Below are positions 17,152 through 24,969 of a DNA stretch of 64,000 bases, one piece after another. The translations under genes and the position numbers were made by a program. The stretch is taken from positions 1 through 64,000 of the forward strand of contig UQHF01000006.1 of the NCBI GenBank assembly GCA_900540785.1, read 5' to 3'. The DNA is from an uncultured Blautia sp. (GTDB lineage Bacteria; Bacillota; Clostridia; Lachnospirales; Lachnospiraceae). The notes beneath the pieces are model-generated. The model was not told where the DNA came from and made no database searches. It saw nothing but the letters and a program-made list of their open reading frames with translations. Within the stretch, counting starts at the first letter, position 1, and the number at the start of each line of letters is the position of its first letter.

Positions 17152-18654
17152 ATGTTGGAAATGAAACATATCAGTAAGATTTTTCCGGGCGTAAGAGCTC
17201 TTGATGATGTATCTCTGACATTCAGGGAGGGAGAAATCCACGCGCTTATGGGAGAAAACGGCGCCGGAAAATCTACTTTTATGAAAATTATTACCGGGAT
17301 TTATCATCCGGATGAGGGAGAAATGTATCTTGACGGGCAGAAGGTGGAAATCAAGAATTTCCGTGATGCCGTTGCTCACGATATAAATATGGTAAGCCAG
17401 GAAATTCAGGTTATTCCCGACGCTACGATTGCAGAAAACATTGTACTCGACCGTATCGACCAGTTTAAAAAGGGAATGAACATTGACTGGAAACGTGTGA
17501 ACGAAACAGCAGAAAAATATCTTAAAATAGTGGGACTTGATTTAAGTCCCACTGATAAGATAGAACATCTGACAGCAGCGCAGAAGCAGCTTACTCAGAT
17601 TGCAAAAGCTCTTTCTTCCAATGCAAAGTACATTCTTCTGGATGAGCCTACCTCTTCTCTTACTGCCTATGAAAGTGAAAATCTTATTAAAATTGTAAAA
17701 CGATTGAAAGAACAGGGTGTTGCCGTTATTTTTGTATCTCACAAAATAGAAGAGGTAATGGAATTATGTGATAAGGTTTCTGTTCTCCGTGATGGAAAAT
17801 ATGTAGGCACAAAAGATTGTCAGGGTATTGAAAGACAGGACATTGTAAAGATGATGATAGGACGTGAGGAAGCCCAGGAACATCTTGGATTTCTGGATGT
17901 GAAGGACGAGGTTGTTCTTGAAGCAAAGAATATTACGACCTACGGTCAGTTTGATAAAGTAGGATTTCGGCTTAAAAAAGGAGAGATTCTTGGATTTTAC
18001 GGTCTGGTTGGTTCCGGAAGAACAGAGCTTGCAAGACTTCTTGTAGGTGCGGATAAGATGGATGAAGGGGAAGTCTATATTCATGGAGAAAAGGCAGAAA
18101 TAAAATCAGTTGCTGACAGCCTGGATAAATACAGAATCGGATACGTTACAGAAAATCGTAAGGAGGAAGGCCTTCTTCTTGATGCTTCCGTAGGATACAA
18201 CACGACAATTACCGTATGGCAGAGGCTGATCAATAAATTCCATAAAATAGATGTAAAAGAAGATAAAAAAATCGCTGTTTCCATGTCGGAAAAAATGAAG
18301 GTAAAAACACCTTCTCTTGAGACAAAAGTCGGAAGCCTTTCTGGAGGAAATCAGCAGAAGGTAAGTATTGGAAAATGGCTTGCTGCAAACTGTGATATTC
18401 TCATTATTGATGAGCCGACAGTAGGTGTGGATGTAGGAGCGAAAAAATACATTCATGACTTAATCTGGGAGCTTGCGGAAAAAGAAGGAAAGTCTATTAT
18501 CCTGATTTCTTCAGATATGCCGGAGATGATTACTCTTGCAAGAAGAATCCTTGTATTTAAGGACCAGAAGATAACAGGGGAAATCAATAACCTGAATGAG
18601 ACAGTGAGAAGCTATGAAGATGTCAGCGGAGAGATTGGCGCGCTGATGTCATAA
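17152..18654 (+). CDS. Sugar ABC transporter ATP-binding protein (RbsA/MglA type, double cassette)
   Basis: A 500-residue duplicated ATPase. The first cassette (about 1-235) has Walker A GENGAGKS, a poorly conserved signature and Walker B YILLDEPTSSL. The second (about 245-500) has a degenerate Walker A (GLVGSGRTEL), signature LSGGNQQKV and Walker B ILIIDEPTVGVDVG. This asymmetry is normal for carbohydrate uptake family 2. It energises uptake by the RbsC-like permease and ends the operon, followed at once by a strong bidirectional terminator. GGAGG lies before ATG 17152. Confidence 0.94.
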   Translation: MLEMKHISKIFPGVRALDDVSLTFREGEIHALMGENGAGKSTFMKIITGIYHPDEGEMYLDGQKVEIKNFRDAVAHDINMVSQEIQVIPDATIAENIVLDRIDQFKKGMNIDWKRVNETAEKYLKIVGLDLSPTDKIEHLTAAQKQLTQIAKALSSNAKYILLDEPTSSLTAYESENLIKIVKRLKEQGVAVIFVSHKIEEVMELCDKVSVLRDGKYVGTKDCQGIERQDIVKMMIGREEAQEHLGFLDVKDEVVLEAKNITTYGQFDKVGFRLKKGEILGFYGLVGSGRTELARLLVGADKMDEGEVYIHGEKAEIKSVADSLDKYRIGYVTENRKEEGLLLDASVGYNTTITVWQRLINKFHKIDVKEDKKIAVSMSEKMKVKTPSLETKVGSLSGGNQQKVSIGKWLAANCDILIIDEPTVGVDVGAKKYIHDLIWELAEKEGKSIILISSDMPEMITLARRILVFKDQKITGEINNLNETVRSYEDVSGEIGALMS

Positions 18655-18659
18655 AAAAC

Positions 18660-18690
18660 ACCCCGAAAGGATGTGGTATCCTTTCGGGGT
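18660..18690. terminator. Bidirectional intrinsic terminator
   Basis: A perfect 13-bp stem ACCCCGAAAGGAT / ATCCTTTCGGGGT with a GTGGT loop lies between the converging ATPase and sulfur-fusion genes. It is flanked by A-rich sequence on the left and T-rich sequence on the right, so it can stop both strands. Confidence 0.92.
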
Positions 18691-18699
18691 ATTCTTATT

Positions 18700-21282
18700 T
18701 TAGCAGGTTGCGCCGCCTTTTAAGTGTTTCTTAGCAGCGAGATTTTCTTCTTTCCGGGCGAGAAGACTGTCAGAGAGGAGTTGTTCCTGTACATTTTCAA
18801 AGCCGAGACGGTTTACTGTATCTGCAAAGCGTTCTCCTGTGATTCCCTGCTCGCGGAAGAGAAGGATTGCTTTTTCAATGGTGTTGAGAACTTCCTCTTT
18901 ATCTGTGAAAATCTTGTCCAGATAACGTCCCTGGGCAACTTTCTTGCCCCAGCGTCCTCCGATGTAAATGCGGTATCCGTAAGTGGAGGATTCAAATGCT
19001 TTAAACGGACATTTTCCTACGCAGCGTCCGCAGTGATTACAGAGTGCGGAATCAATAACGATCTTGCCGTCAACCATTTTGGCTGCGCCTATAGGACAGG
19101 TTGTCTCAATTTTACATCTCTTGCAGCCTTTACACTTGTCAATGTCGATTTCAGGCACTCTCTGTCCTACAATACCAAGGTCGTTAAGATCTGGTTTTAC
19201 ACAGTTATTCGGGCAGCCGCCAACTGCAATTTTGAACTTGTGAGGAAGAAGTACGTTATTATATCCAAGGAAGAAACGTTCGTGGATTTCCTCAGAAAGA
19301 GCAAAGGTATCGATCAGACCATACTGACAGGTTGTACCTTTACAGGAAACAACAGGGCGGACTTTGGAGCCCGTTCCGCCTGTCATAAGACCTGCCTGAG
19401 CCAGGTATTCGCGCAGCGGCTCGATGTTTTCATATGGAACGTCCTGAATTTCAATGGTAAGACGGGTTGTCATTGTGATTTCTCCGTTACCGTAAAGCTG
19501 TGCAGCTTCTGTGATCGCGCGGATTTCCTCTGCTGTAATTTTTCCGTTTCTGGTAATGACACGTCCGTTAAAATGATTTCCTGTGCGCTTGTCCATAAGG
19601 AAACCAAGAGCTTTTACACGTTTGATTTCTTCTTCCGGAAGTGCGGAGGCAATGTTTTTTACATGAACTTCATTAAAGAAAGATGCGCCTTCCAGAACAA
19701 CGGTATTTGTATAGCCGAAATGTTTCAGGCGATTCTGAAGGAAGTAGGCACGTTTTCCTTTTGCACATACAAGAAGAAGTTTTTCATCTTTTTCGATTCC
19801 CGGAATCGGTCCGTTTACTTCTGCAAGATTGATATAATCAGCTCCCGGAATGGAAGGAGCGGGATTTACGTCAAGGATTCTGTAATCATCTGCCTTTCCT
19901 TCCAGATATTCGGAAGGAGTCATGCTTGTAAGTGTTCCCTCGATTTTGTTAAGAAGTACGTACACTGCCTGTACAAATGGGTGAATGGCAGTAGAAAATG
20001 GCGGTGCGTAAGCAAAATCTGCGTTTTCAAAATCCTCAAGAGTGGCATTCATGTTGATGCCCATAACTGCAATATCCACCATTTTGTCAACAGCTCCCGG
20101 TCCAAATACCTGGATACCAAGAAGTTTATGTGTTGCTTTATCTGCGATCAGTTTTGTGATAAAGAAAGAAGCGTCCGGATAATAGTGAGCTTTGTCATCT
20201 GTCACAGAAAGAGCTGTGATCACGTCATAGCCCGCTTCTCTTGCCTGGATTTCTGTAAGTCCGGTACGACCGCAGTTTAAGCCTGGAAGCTTACATACGG
20301 CTGTTCCGAGAACACCTTTAAAGGATTTGTCTTTGCCGGCAAGAACCTGTGCGAGAGTACGTCCTTCCAGGTTTGCGGAAGAACCCATAGGCGCCCATTT
20401 TGCTTCTCCTGTAATACGGTTTTTCACCATTACACAGTCTCCGGCAGCATAAATATCAGGAAGGCTGGTACGCATTTTTTCGTCTACAAGAATGGTGCCT
20501 TTGAACATTTCCATGCCTGTATCTTCAAGGAAGCCGGTATTTGGGCGGATTCCCGCTGCTACGGCAAGAAGGGAGCAGGGAAGGAAACCTGTGCCTGTGC
20601 GGACGCCTGTCACCTGGTCATTTCCCAGAACTTCTTCTGCTTTTACTCCTGTAATCACACGGATTCCGTTTTTCTGCAGATGTTTTTTTACATAAAGAGC
20701 CATTTCCGGGTCAAGAATATTTGGCATAACCTGAGATGCAATATCGATCACTGTCACAGAAAGTCCCTGTGCCTGCAGATTTTCCGCAACCTCAAGCCCG
20801 ATAAAGCCCGCGCCGATAACAACTGCTTTTTTTACGTTTTCTGTCTCTATGTAAGAGCGCATGGAAACTGCGTCATCCGGCGTACGCATTTTGAAAACAC
20901 CCTTTTTGTCTGTTCCGGGAATTGGAGGAATAACAGGAGAAGCTCCTGTTGCAATTACAAGCTGGTCGTAGGAGTAAGTTTCTGTTTCATTTGTTTCCAG
21001 ATTTTTCGCCTGAAGGGTTTTAGAAGCGGAATCAAGACAGACAGCTTCTCTGTTTGTGTAAACGGTTACGCCGGTAAGACCTGCAAATTTTGCAGGAGTA
21101 TTTACCACAAGCTCTTCGCGGGTTTCAATAAGATTTCCAACATAGTAGGGAAGACCGCAGCCTGCATAGGAAATTTCCTTATCCTTTGTAAGAAGAGTAA
21201 CTTCTGTATCACGGTTTTCTCTTTTTAATTTTGCCGCTGTTTTTGTTCCGGCTGCGACTCCGCCGATGACTAATACCTTCAT
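18700..21282 (-). CDS. CoA-disulfide reductase / rhodanese / sulfite reductase (4Fe-4S) fusion
   Basis: An 860-residue redox protein with three parts. Residues 1-445 are an FAD/NAD(P)H pyridine nucleotide-disulfide oxidoreductase (GGVAAGTKTA at the N-terminus, active Cys C42 in AGCGLPYY, second dinucleotide fold VVIGAGFIGLE). About 455-545 is a rhodanese domain with LLLVCAKGKR. From about 555 comes a siroheme sulfite/nitrite-reductase-like half (MTTRLTIEIQDVP, CKGTTC, GGCPNNC), then two ferredoxin motifs (CKGCKRC...TTCP and CNHCGRCVGKCP). The first two parts match CoADR-RHD enzymes, which reduce CoA disulfides, persulfides or polysulfides; the rest resembles AsrC. The whole may link persulfide or sulfane sulfur to sulfite reduction. 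It is co-transcribed with the LysR gene 15 bases upstream. Oddities: the first siroheme pair is C-x4-C rather than C-x5-C, and one ferredoxin motif has a 5-residue final spacing. Confidence 0.88.
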   Translation of the reverse strand: MKVLVIGGVAAGTKTAAKLKRENRDTEVTLLTKDKEISYAGCGLPYYVGNLIETREELVVNTPAKFAGLTGVTVYTNREAVCLDSASKTLQAKNLETNETETYSYDQLVIATGASPVIPPIPGTDKKGVFKMRTPDDAVSMRSYIETENVKKAVVIGAGFIGLEVAENLQAQGLSVTVIDIASQVMPNILDPEMALYVKKHLQKNGIRVITGVKAEEVLGNDQVTGVRTGTGFLPCSLLAVAAGIRPNTGFLEDTGMEMFKGTILVDEKMRTSLPDIYAAGDCVMVKNRITGEAKWAPMGSSANLEGRTLAQVLAGKDKSFKGVLGTAVCKLPGLNCGRTGLTEIQAREAGYDVITALSVTDDKAHYYPDASFFITKLIADKATHKLLGIQVFGPGAVDKMVDIAVMGINMNATLEDFENADFAYAPPFSTAIHPFVQAVYVLLNKIEGTLTSMTPSEYLEGKADDYRILDVNPAPSIPGADYINLAEVNGPIPGIEKDEKLLLVCAKGKRAYFLQNRLKHFGYTNTVVLEGASFFNEVHVKNIASALPEEEIKRVKALGFLMDKRTGNHFNGRVITRNGKITAEEIRAITEAAQLYGNGEITMTTRLTIEIQDVPYENIEPLREYLAQAGLMTGGTGSKVRPVVSCKGTTCQYGLIDTFALSEEIHERFFLGYNNVLLPHKFKIAVGGCPNNCVKPDLNDLGIVGQRVPEIDIDKCKGCKRCKIETTCPIGAAKMVDGKIVIDSALCNHCGRCVGKCPFKAFESSTYGYRIYIGGRWGKKVAQGRYLDKIFTDKEEVLNTIEKAILLFREQGITGERFADTVNRLGFENVQEQLLSDSLLARKEENLAAKKHLKGGATC

Positions 21283-21297
21283 GCGTTTTCCTCCATT

Positions 21298-22200
21298 TTA
21301 GTCTTTCATAGAAAATAAATTTTCCTGTTTTTTAAGCCTTTCGTAGATTTTCAGATAATCTTCTGCGAAAATGCTGTTTTCTCTCCAGATGAAAGTAAAA
21401 TCATGGACGATGTCCAGATCTTCCATCTGTATTTCACACAATCTGCCTTCTGCCAGTTCTTTCTTTACAGCCGTTCTGTAAAGAAAAGAAATGCCGCATC
21501 CCTGCTCCACAAGCTGTTTGATCAGTCCGATGCTTCCTGCTTCCACAAGAGAGTCAAAGCTTTCCACCTGCAGTCCCTTCATCTGGAGATAATGTTCCAG
21601 AATATTTCGGGAGCCGGAGCCTGACTCACGGGTGATAAGCCTGTGGGAAATCAGGTCGTCCAGAGTGTGATTTCCGCTGGCAAGGGGATTGTCAGGAGCG
21701 CAGACAGCGATATAGCGCTCTCTTGCATAAAGCTCATGGTGATAAATTTCTCTTGGGAAATTGCCCTCTACAAGGGCAAAATCAATCTTTCCCGTCTCAA
21801 GCTGATGTAAGAGTTCTTCTGTGTTTCCAACGGAAAGATGGAGAGACGCGGAAGGGTAATAATTTAAGTAAGCTGCAGCAATTTCCGAAATCTCAAATTC
21901 TGCAATGGTAAGAGTAAGCCCCATTTTAACCAGTTGGTTTTCTGCGCTTTTCTGCATTTTTTCCCTGAGAGAAATGATGTCGTGCTTCATGGTGGCAGCA
22001 GAATTTTTCAGCATTTCTCCGGCAGGAGTGAGCTGCATTTTTTTGCCGTGACAGACAAAGAGCGGAACACCGTATGCTTCCTCCAGCCAGCGAATGTGCT
22101 GAGATACGGCAGGCTGCGTCAGGTTCAGCCGTTGTGCTGCCCGGGTAAAGTTTAAATCCTTGCATACCTCCAGGAAGGTTTCTACTCTGAAATCCAGCAT
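21298..22200 (-). CDS. LysR-family transcriptional regulator
   Basis: A 300-residue LysR regulator. An N-terminal winged helix (about 1-60, with NFTRAAQRLNLTQPAVSQHI) is followed by a long linker helix and a periplasmic-binding-like effector domain (about 90-290). It lies directly upstream of the sulfur fusion gene on the same strand, 15 bases apart, so both share a message; this is unusual for LysR regulators, which are more often divergent. By position it probably responds to a sulfur compound, as CysL/YeiE relatives do, but the effector cannot be read from sequence. A ribosome site (AGGAAG) lies upstream of ATG 22200. Confidence 0.9.
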   Translation of the reverse strand: MLDFRVETFLEVCKDLNFTRAAQRLNLTQPAVSQHIRWLEEAYGVPLFVCHGKKMQLTPAGEMLKNSAATMKHDIISLREKMQKSAENQLVKMGLTLTIAEFEISEIAAAYLNYYPSASLHLSVGNTEELLHQLETGKIDFALVEGNFPREIYHHELYARERYIAVCAPDNPLASGNHTLDDLISHRLITRESGSGSRNILEHYLQMKGLQVESFDSLVEAGSIGLIKQLVEQGCGISFLYRTAVKKELAEGRLCEIQMEDLDIVHDFTFIWRENSIFAEDYLKIYERLKKQENLFSMKD

Positions 22201-22319
22201 GATTGTGCTTCCTTTCTTATTTATAATAGTAAAAACTAACGATAATGTAAAATCATATATTTTTATTTAATTATAAGATATTGTTATTGTATAATATTAA
22301 GCAGAAAAGGTCAAATATA

Positions 22320-22348
22320 TTGTAAAAAATATCCAAAAAGAGTATACT
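22320..22348 (+). promoter_or_regulatory. Promoter of the pilus operon
   Basis: TTGTAA (22320-22325) and TATACT (22343-22348) are separated by 17 bases, 36 bases before the tip-protein ATG at 22384. The ribosome site AGGAGG (22372-22377) is 6 bases before it. The upstream 110 bases are very A+T-rich. Confidence 0.6.
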
Positions 22349-22383
22349 TATTGTACCATATCTATAAAAAGAGGAGGGTGTAT

Positions 22384-24969
22384 ATGAAGACAGCACGTAA
22401 AATCGCGGCGTGGCTTTTGTGTTTTTCCATGTTGATAAGTAATGTTACGGTTTATGCGGAAGATATACTTTCAGCGCCTGAAAATAACGATCTGATGATT
22501 CAGGAGGAGATTTTTTCGGAAACAGAAGGAGAAACGCAGTTACAGGACGACAATTTACAGGAAGAAGATTCGTGGGAAAGTCCACAGGAAGATTCACAAG
22601 AGGAAAATCTGCAAGATGAAAATAATGTACAGAGCGAGACAGAAGAAAGTCGTTTTCCTGTGGATTTAAGTGAAAATAAGGATATTATATATCAGATTAT
22701 ATATATGGAACAGACAGATTCCCTGTTGGAACAGAAAATAGGGTTAGATTTGTCTTTTCAAAATGCTTTAATAGAGCAGGGTATAAAAGCGGAAGATACT
22801 CTGTTCTTTTTTGTGCCTGAAGAATATATGACAGTTGATGATACGGGAGAGCCAGTCCCTGTATATGATAAAAATTCCAAGCTTCAGGTTGGAGAGTATA
22901 CTGTTACAGATAATAAAGTAAGAGTTGAATTTCTTCAGGATATGGAAGACCTTTCTTCGTTTGTGGCAGAACTTGAGCTGAAAGTGACCTGCAGGGAGGA
23001 TATTCTGGCAGAAGAACCGCAGACGTATCCGTGGAAAATCCAGAAGTACGGAGATGGAACATACCAGGAAGTGCTGCTGACTCTCCCGGCAAAAGTTATG
23101 GAGCCAGGTGTAACACCAATACCAAGTATTACTCCGGAGTCAGGTGAAACGTCAGCATTGGAGCCAGGTGACATCCTGGATTCAGGAGTAACGCAGGAAC
23201 TAAGTGCAGGTTCAGATCCTGTCTCAATTATTTCACCGGAAGAGCTGGAGGACAGAGCGGGTGATTCTTTTACAGATGAGGAAACAGGTTTTACTTTTAC
23301 AGTCACAGATCGACATTCTGAAGAAATACAGAGAGACATTTTCTGGATTGATAACAACAACAGCGGAAGAAAACGTCCTGCTGCAAGTGAAGTGCCTCTG
23401 ATATTAGCAGGAGGTATTACTTTTACATCCTCTTATATATATAAAGACACAGAGGGGCAGACAGTAACCAATACTGTGACAGTACCATTTTCTGCGCTGG
23501 GAATTACAGAGGATAAAGTATCTTATATGGAAATGGGAGGAACCGGTCATGATGTTTATACTATTCTCCCAAATGCCCTGCCTACAAAGGCAAAGCTTAC
23601 AGGAGAAGGGGTTCAGGCCAATCAGACGGTAAATCTTAACTGGAACATAGCTCCGTGTGAGATTTCTTCTCCGAATTATGGACTGACAGAAGTTACAGAT
23701 GACAATATAGGTGAACATCCAGGCGCGACAATTCCGGGTTGGTATTATACGGTAAAAATGGACTACGATATGAAGGTCCAGGTTCGCCGCGGAAACACAA
23801 GAATGTATGGAATTTATAAAAAAATTCTGGACAGCTACGATTTTCACTGGGAAACAGGCGTGCAAAAACCGGGTGAAGGCGAGGATATAAATAAAGGAAG
23901 TCTTCCGCTGAACAGCCCGGAACTTCCTGATGTAGAATGGACTTTTCATTATGATACCGTTCCCGGAACAGCGGAATTTTCCATGAAAGGGCTTTTGCGT
24001 TACAATCTGGATGGCTCGGAAATTACTTATAAAATAGAACATAATAAAGAAAAAATGCCGAACAGAGCCATAGAAGAATTGATTGCTGCAGAAGATGGAG
24101 GAGTAAAACCTCCTGCTGATATAGCCGGAACGGATCTTTTACCTGGTGGCGACAGGCTGGAAGAGACAATAGAAAACAATCTTGTGTCAAATCATGGTGA
24201 AAATACAGACGCTGTTTACAGCGGAGGCACGTTGATCCTTACGCTTACAGGAGAGCGCGGGTATACAGCGACGAAAGAATGGTATGACAGCGCAGACTCT
24301 TCACACAGACCGGAGGTGGATTTTTATTTATGGCGAGTGACGGACACCGTTACCGGTAATCCCGAAGATAAAACAGACGTATCTCTTCTTTATCAGACTG
24401 CGGCGGCAGTAAAAGACAAAAATGGAAAAACAGCCGTATTTACGATTCCGGAAAACAGTACGGGAAGAAGCCATACAATTAACTTCTCAGATATTTTTGA
24501 AATGCCTGAAGGAAGAGATGGGTATCTTCCAAAATATGATTCTCACGGGTATCCTTACCGTTATCTTACAAGAGAGTATATGGAAGGGGAAAACGCCCAG
24601 CGTTACCGGGTGGTGTATGGAAAACTCGATATGGAGACCGGAAAGTTTGAAGATGTTCTTCCTTCATGGGACGAGAGAGACAAGAACGACAACAGCATTT
24701 ACGATGGGGGAACAGTCAGCAATCTTCTTACAGGAACTACATTTGTGTCTGTAGAAAAAATATGGAATGCGATGGCATTTCAAAGTGAACTTTATGATGT
24801 AAAAGTAGAATTTACTCTTCAGAGACGGCTCAAAGGAACAGATGATCCCTGGGAAAATACAGGTGATACGAAGATTCTGGAAAATTTTATCGCGGAGCAG
24901 CTGACCCGGAGTTTTACAAAGGAAATGCCGCGATACGACAAATATGGCAGGGAAATTGCGTACCGCTAG
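22384..24969 (+). CDS. Pilus tip adhesin, N-terminal part, ended by an in-frame amber codon
   Basis: An 861-residue product with a signal peptide (MKTARKIAAWLLCF to VYAE), a Glu/Gln-rich acidic region, a Pro/Thr segment near residue 240 (TPIPSITPES), a globular region (about 300-620) and two Cna-B-like repeats with K-x-W signatures (TKEWYDS, EKIWNAM). The start is ATG 22384 rather than the upstream TTG 22351, because AGGAGG lies 6 bases before it. TAG (24967-24969) ends it in the middle of a Cna-B repeat. The same frame stays open for another 5901 bases with matching repeats, so this is the front of one gene of about 2828 codons. Without suppression the product lacks its sorting signal and would be secreted unanchored. 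Confidence 0.85.
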   Translation: MKTARKIAAWLLCFSMLISNVTVYAEDILSAPENNDLMIQEEIFSETEGETQLQDDNLQEEDSWESPQEDSQEENLQDENNVQSETEESRFPVDLSENKDIIYQIIYMEQTDSLLEQKIGLDLSFQNALIEQGIKAEDTLFFFVPEEYMTVDDTGEPVPVYDKNSKLQVGEYTVTDNKVRVEFLQDMEDLSSFVAELELKVTCREDILAEEPQTYPWKIQKYGDGTYQEVLLTLPAKVMEPGVTPIPSITPESGETSALEPGDILDSGVTQELSAGSDPVSIISPEELEDRAGDSFTDEETGFTFTVTDRHSEEIQRDIFWIDNNNSGRKRPAASEVPLILAGGITFTSSYIYKDTEGQTVTNTVTVPFSALGITEDKVSYMEMGGTGHDVYTILPNALPTKAKLTGEGVQANQTVNLNWNIAPCEISSPNYGLTEVTDDNIGEHPGATIPGWYYTVKMDYDMKVQVRRGNTRMYGIYKKILDSYDFHWETGVQKPGEGEDINKGSLPLNSPELPDVEWTFHYDTVPGTAEFSMKGLLRYNLDGSEITYKIEHNKEKMPNRAIEELIAAEDGGVKPPADIAGTDLLPGGDRLEETIENNLVSNHGENTDAVYSGGTLILTLTGERGYTATKEWYDSADSSHRPEVDFYLWRVTDTVTGNPEDKTDVSLLYQTAAAVKDKNGKTAVFTIPENSTGRSHTINFSDIFEMPEGRDGYLPKYDSHGYPYRYLTREYMEGENAQRYRVVYGKLDMETGKFEDVLPSWDERDKNDNSIYDGGTVSNLLTGTTFVSVEKIWNAMAFQSELYDVKVEFTLQRRLKGTDDPWENTGDTKILENFIAEQLTRSFTKEMPRYDKYGREIAYR

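Noticed and set aside
18724..20280. A 518-codon open frame antisense to the sulfur fusion gene
   Set aside because: It has no ribosome site or recognisable domain, is Cys/Phe-rich in the way antisense shadows are, and the minus-strand gene has clear motifs throughout.
24967..24969. Pyrrolysine or programmed amber read-through
   Set aside because: No pyrrolysine genes or characteristic downstream stem are visible; repeat alignment suggests a Leu codon mutated to TAG.
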